Source: Bacillota bacterium | GTDB taxonomy: Bacteria > Bacillota > Clostridia > Peptostreptococcales > Anaerovoracaceae | NCBI GenBank assembly: GCA_023394035.1 | Contig: JAEXBK010000106.1 | Span: forward strand, 1 to 8,234 | Reading direction: 5' to 3' | DNA: 8,234 nucleotides | Shown: in pieces, positions 5,908 through 8,234 of the stretch | Layout: each line of letters starts with the position of its first letter | Numbering within the stretch: the stretch's first letter is position 1 | The notes under the pieces: generated by a model | Seen by the model: only the letters and a program-made list of their open reading frames with translations | Database searches by the model: none | What the model was told of the DNA's origin: nothing | Position numbers and translations under genes: made by a program

Positions 5908-7755
5908 ATGATTAAATCGCTATACGAAGATAATCTGACAAAATCAATAAAAAATATGAATCTAAACGAGCTTGAGCTTACCGCAATTTCAATTCGTGAT
6001 TTTCTGCTCGATAATATTTCAAAGACAGGAGGGCATCTTGCCTCAAATTTAGGTGTTGTGGAAATAACGCTCGGTCTTCACAAAGTATTTGATTTTGACA
6101 GAGATAAGATAATATGGCATGTAGGCCACCAGGCATATGTACATAAAATCCTTACCGGAAGGGCAGAGCTTTTTCCTACCTTAAGAAAAGACGGAGGCAT
6201 GTCAGGATTCCCTAAACGCCACGAAAGCAGCTATGACTTCTACGATACAGGTCATTCGAGTACTTCGATTTCCGCCGCCGCAGGCTTTGCTGCCGCAAGA
6301 GATCTAAACGGCGAGGATTACGAGGTTATTTCCGTGATCGGAGACGGCTCAATGACAGGAGGACCTGCGCTTGAGGCTCTGAATAATGTCGGAATATCAA
6401 GATCAAAAGTCATAATAGTGCTTAACGATAACGGCATGTCCATATCAAGCAATACCGGTGGCATATCGGAGCATCTCGATAAATTAAGGACTTCAACAAA
6501 ATATCAAAATTCGAAAATATACCTTAAAAAAGCTTTGAACATGATTCCGGCAGTAGGAAAAACCTTAGAGCATACATTTGCCGACATCAAAGAAAGAATC
6601 AAATACATGCTTCTTTCGGGTGGCGTTATGTTCGAAGAATTCGGTCTCACATATCTCGGTCCGGTAGACGGTCATGATATAGAAAATGTCATCAAAGTAT
6701 TTGAACAGGCAAAGAACGTTAAAGGTCCGGTACTCATACACTTCATAACAAAAAAAGGTAAGGGCTACAGACCTGCAGAGCTTGATCCTAACAGTTTTCA
6801 CGGGGTCGGTGCTTTTGATAAAGAAACGGGAAAAGCGTTAGGGAAAAAATCGACATCATACTCAGATTTATTCGGCGACGTAATGCTTGAGCTCGCAGAC
6901 AGAAATAAGGATATAATAGCCGTGACCGCCGCTATGTGTGATGCCACGGGTCTTTCTCCGATGATGAGAAAATATCCGAAAAGAGTATTCGATGTCGGAA
7001 TAGCCGAAGCTCACGGCGTTATATTTGCTGCCGGGGCTGCCGCAAACGGACTTAAGCCTGTCGTTGCAATATATTCATCATTTCTTCAGCGAGCATACGA
7101 CGAAATCATAGAGGATGTATGTCTTATGAGGCTGCCTGTAATATTTGCGCTTGACAGATCCGGAATAGTAGGTGCCGACGGAGAAACGCATCACGGTGTA
7201 TTTGACATTTCGTATATGCTGCCTCTTCCAAATATGACGCTGCTTGCTCCTTGCGATGCTGTCCAGCTAAAAGAAGCGATGATATACGCATCGGGACTTA
7301 ATGCACCTTGTGCTTTGAGATATCCGCGCGGAGATGCTGAAATGACATCGCTTACAGGAGAAGCGTTTGCCGGCAAAAACATACGCGTAAGAGAAGGTAA
7401 AGACTTTGATATATACGCAGTCGGAACTATGCTTTCACCTGCGCTCAAGGCATCAGACATGCTTAAGGCAGACGGTATATCGGCAGGAGTTGTAAATATC
7501 GGGATAATTAAGCCTTTTGATGCTTCGGTAATGCAAACTGCCGATGTTCCTATACTTACTGCTGAGGATAATATAATAACGGGCGGCTTCGGACAATTCC
7601 TAAGTTCATGTTGTCCGGAACACAAAATAACGATTGCAGCGTGGCCTGATCAGTTTATTGAACACGGAAGCTGCGGAGCATTATACAGCAAATATCTGCT
7701 CGATGCGGAAGGATTATATGAAAGGATAAAAAAGGAACTTGAAAGTCAGGCTTGA
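5908..7755 (+). CDS. dxs: 1-deoxy-D-xylulose-5-phosphate synthase
   Basis: A 615-residue protein of normal Dxs length (about 620). It shows TGGHLASNLGVVE (40-52), VGHQAYVHKILTGR (72-85), DTGHSSTSISAA (113-124), the thiamine diphosphate motif GDGSMTGG (145-152) with LNDN (172-175), and GPVDGHD (251-257). The transketolase-like part has DVGIAEAHG (362-370; E367 is the expected catalytic Glu), SFLQRAYDEI (391-400), LDRSGIVGADG (415-425) and PDQFIEHG (580-587). The enzyme joins pyruvate and glyceraldehyde 3-phosphate to make DXP, the first step of the MEP isoprenoid route and a thiamine/pyridoxal precursor. The open frame reaches back to an ATG at 5839 inside ispA, but that has no nearby Shine-Dalgarno and adds no family sequence; 5908 gives the usual N-terminus. 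Oddities: H71 replaces the usual Asp in WDVGHQ, G176 the usual Glu/Gln after NDN, and A368 the usual Gln in IAEQH. Confidence 0.97.
   Translation: MIKSLYEDNLTKSIKNMNLNELELTAISIRDFLLDNISKTGGHLASNLGVVEITLGLHKVFDFDRDKIIWHVGHQAYVHKILTGRAELFPTLRKDGGMSGFPKRHESSYDFYDTGHSSTSISAAAGFAAARDLNGEDYEVISVIGDGSMTGGPALEALNNVGISRSKVIIVLNDNGMSISSNTGGISEHLDKLRTSTKYQNSKIYLKKALNMIPAVGKTLEHTFADIKERIKYMLLSGGVMFEEFGLTYLGPVDGHDIENVIKVFEQAKNVKGPVLIHFITKKGKGYRPAELDPNSFHGVGAFDKETGKALGKKSTSYSDLFGDVMLELADRNKDIIAVTAAMCDATGLSPMMRKYPKRVFDVGIAEAHGVIFAAGAAANGLKPVVAIYSSFLQRAYDEIIEDVCLMRLPVIFALDRSGIVGADGETHHGVFDISYMLPLPNMTLLAPCDAVQLKEAMIYASGLNAPCALRYPRGDAEMTSLTGEAFAGKNIRVREGKDFDIYAVGTMLSPALKASDMLKADGISAGVVNIGIIKPFDASVMQTADVPILTAEDNIITGGFGQFLSSCCPEHKITIAAWPDQFIEHGSCGALYSKYLLDAEGLYERIKKELESQA
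7731..7736 (+). promoter_or_regulatory. Candidate Shine-Dalgarno for the tlyA TTG start
   Basis: AAAGGA ends only 2 nt before the TTG at 7739, a short spacing. An alternative AAAGGA at 7721-7726 is 12 nt away, slightly long. Either could serve; both lie inside dxs. Confidence 0.45.
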
Positions 7756-8234
7756 TCTTCTTCTTGTGCAAAAAGGATTTTTTCAGTCACGCGAACGCGC
7801 AAAGGCTGCGGTGATGGAGGGGCTTGTTTTTGTTGACGGCAGAATCAGTGACAAACCCGGAACGCCTACGGATACGGAAGCTTCCGTTACCGTAAAAAAC
7901 GATGTATGTCCGTATGTAAGCCGAGGCGGTCTTAAGCTCGAAAAGGCAATAAATGATTTTGGAGTAGATCTGACGGGAAAAGCATGCATAGACATAGGTG
8001 CTTCAACAGGAGGCTTTACGGATTGCATGCTGCAAAACGGTGCTTCAATCGTATATGCCGTTGACGTCGGCTACGGACAGCTCGCCTGGAAGCTCAGAGA
8101 GGACGAACGCGTAGTAAATATCGAAAAATGCAATTTCAGATACTTTGATTCATCGGTTTTGAAATCACCTCCGGACTTTGCAAGCATTGATGTTTCATTC
8201 ATATCGCTCTCGATGATTTTTCCTGTCATAAAAG
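7739..8234 (+). CDS. tlyA: TlyA family S4-FtsJ rRNA 2'-O-methyltransferase (5' part only)
   Basis: The frame runs off the right edge; 165 residues are visible of a family usually about 270 long. The N-terminus translates as KVRLDLLLVQKGF after a TTG start, which matches the TlyA S4 RNA-binding domain (about 1-60) exactly and explains why no ATG is found. The linker YVSRGGLKLEKA (59-70) leads into the FtsJ methyltransferase domain: SAM-binding DIGASTGGFTD (85-95), DVGYGQLAWKLR (109-120) and DVSFISL (151-157). Family knowledge: TlyA methylates ribose 2'-O of 16S C1409 and/or 23S C1920, and loss confers capreomycin resistance in mycobacteria; the haemolysin label is historical. It overlaps dxs by 17 nt. 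In related genomes nadK, argR and recN usually follow; they are not visible here. Confidence 0.93.
   Translation, partial: MKVRLDLLLVQKGFFQSRERAKAAVMEGLVFVDGRISDKPGTPTDTEASVTVKNDVCPYVSRGGLKLEKAINDFGVDLTGKACIDIGASTGGFTDCMLQNGASIVYAVDVGYGQLAWKLREDERVVNIEKCNFRYFDSSVLKSPPDFASIDVSFISLSMIFPVIK

Larger units (their letters stand above)
1..8234 (+). other. Continuous ten-gene co-directional cluster, probable single operon
   Basis: All ten genes read left to right. Junction overlaps are 8, 4, 4, 14, 11, 11 and 17 nt from the U32 gene to ispA, then a 16-nt gap before dxs and a 17-nt overlap into tlyA. No hairpin followed by a T-run was seen, and no space exists for a conventional promoter except inside genes. 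One transcript with translational coupling is the simplest reading; internal promoters within coding sequence cannot be excluded. Confidence 0.8.

Noticed and set aside
7191..7625. Long antisense open frame of 144 codons opposite dxs, and many shorter minus-strand frames elsewhere
   Set aside because: They lie wholly inside well-recognised + strand genes, have low-complexity Ser/Ile/Phe-rich translations and no recognisable domain; they are shadows.
1..8234. Mobile element, prophage, CRISPR, tRNA/rRNA or defence system
   Set aside because: Every base except 16 is accounted for by recognised housekeeping genes of uniform codon style; no transposase, integrase, spaced repeats or RNA gene was seen.

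Overview
This window is an unbroken run of ten genes on the + strand, with gene content and order typical of a Gram-positive Clostridia-type bacterium (Bacillota). The run nusB, xseA, xseB, ispA, dxs, tlyA is a classic conserved Firmicutes neighbourhood. An Asp23/Gls24 protein directly before nusB, and a Kae1/TsaD-like paralogue between nusB and xseA, point to an anaerobic clostridial lineage rather than Bacillus. The DNA is moderately AT-rich by eye, with frequent ATA (Ile), AGA/AGG (Arg) and CTT/CTC (Leu) codons throughout. Genus cannot be named from the sequence alone.

Layout. 1-662 is the C-terminal half of a U32 'peptidase' family protein of the TrhP (tRNA hydroxylation) type, cut by the left edge. 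655-1956 is a CNNM/CorC-type membrane protein with a CBS pair. 1953-2300 is an Asp23/Gls24 (YqhY-like) protein. 2297-2707 is NusB. 2694-3662 is a divergent Kae1/TsaD-like ASKHA protein. 3652-4806 and 4796-5014 are the large and small subunits of exonuclease VII. 4998-5891 is a short-chain (farnesyl-type) prenyl diphosphate synthase. 5908-7755 is 1-deoxy-D-xylulose-5-phosphate synthase. 7739-8234 is the start of TlyA, an S4-FtsJ rRNA 2'-O-methyltransferase, cut by the right edge. Eight of the nine gene junctions overlap by 4-17 nt, and the only gap is 16 nt (ispA to dxs). I see no terminator, convincing promoter, RNA gene, repeat array or mobile element.

The genes mix several housekeeping functions: tRNA/rRNA modification (U32, tlyA, perhaps the Kae1-like protein), transcription antitermination of rRNA (nusB), DNA repair (xseAB) and isoprenoid supply. 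For the last, dxs makes the entry metabolite of the MEP pathway and ispA condenses its C5 end products. The tight overlaps suggest a single polycistronic message with translational coupling, beginning upstream of the window and continuing beyond it.

No new multi-gene system is evident. The most interesting gene is the Kae1/TsaD-like paralogue. It keeps the metal-binding His pair and Asp of TsaD but has lost the N-terminal Asp/Glu motif, so it is probably not an ordinary t6A synthase. Smaller points are twin start-codon choices at xseB and ispA, a weak ribosome binding site and unusual motif residues at dxs, a TTG start for tlyA, a shortened coiled-coil in XseA, and an atypical first membrane helix in the CNNM protein.
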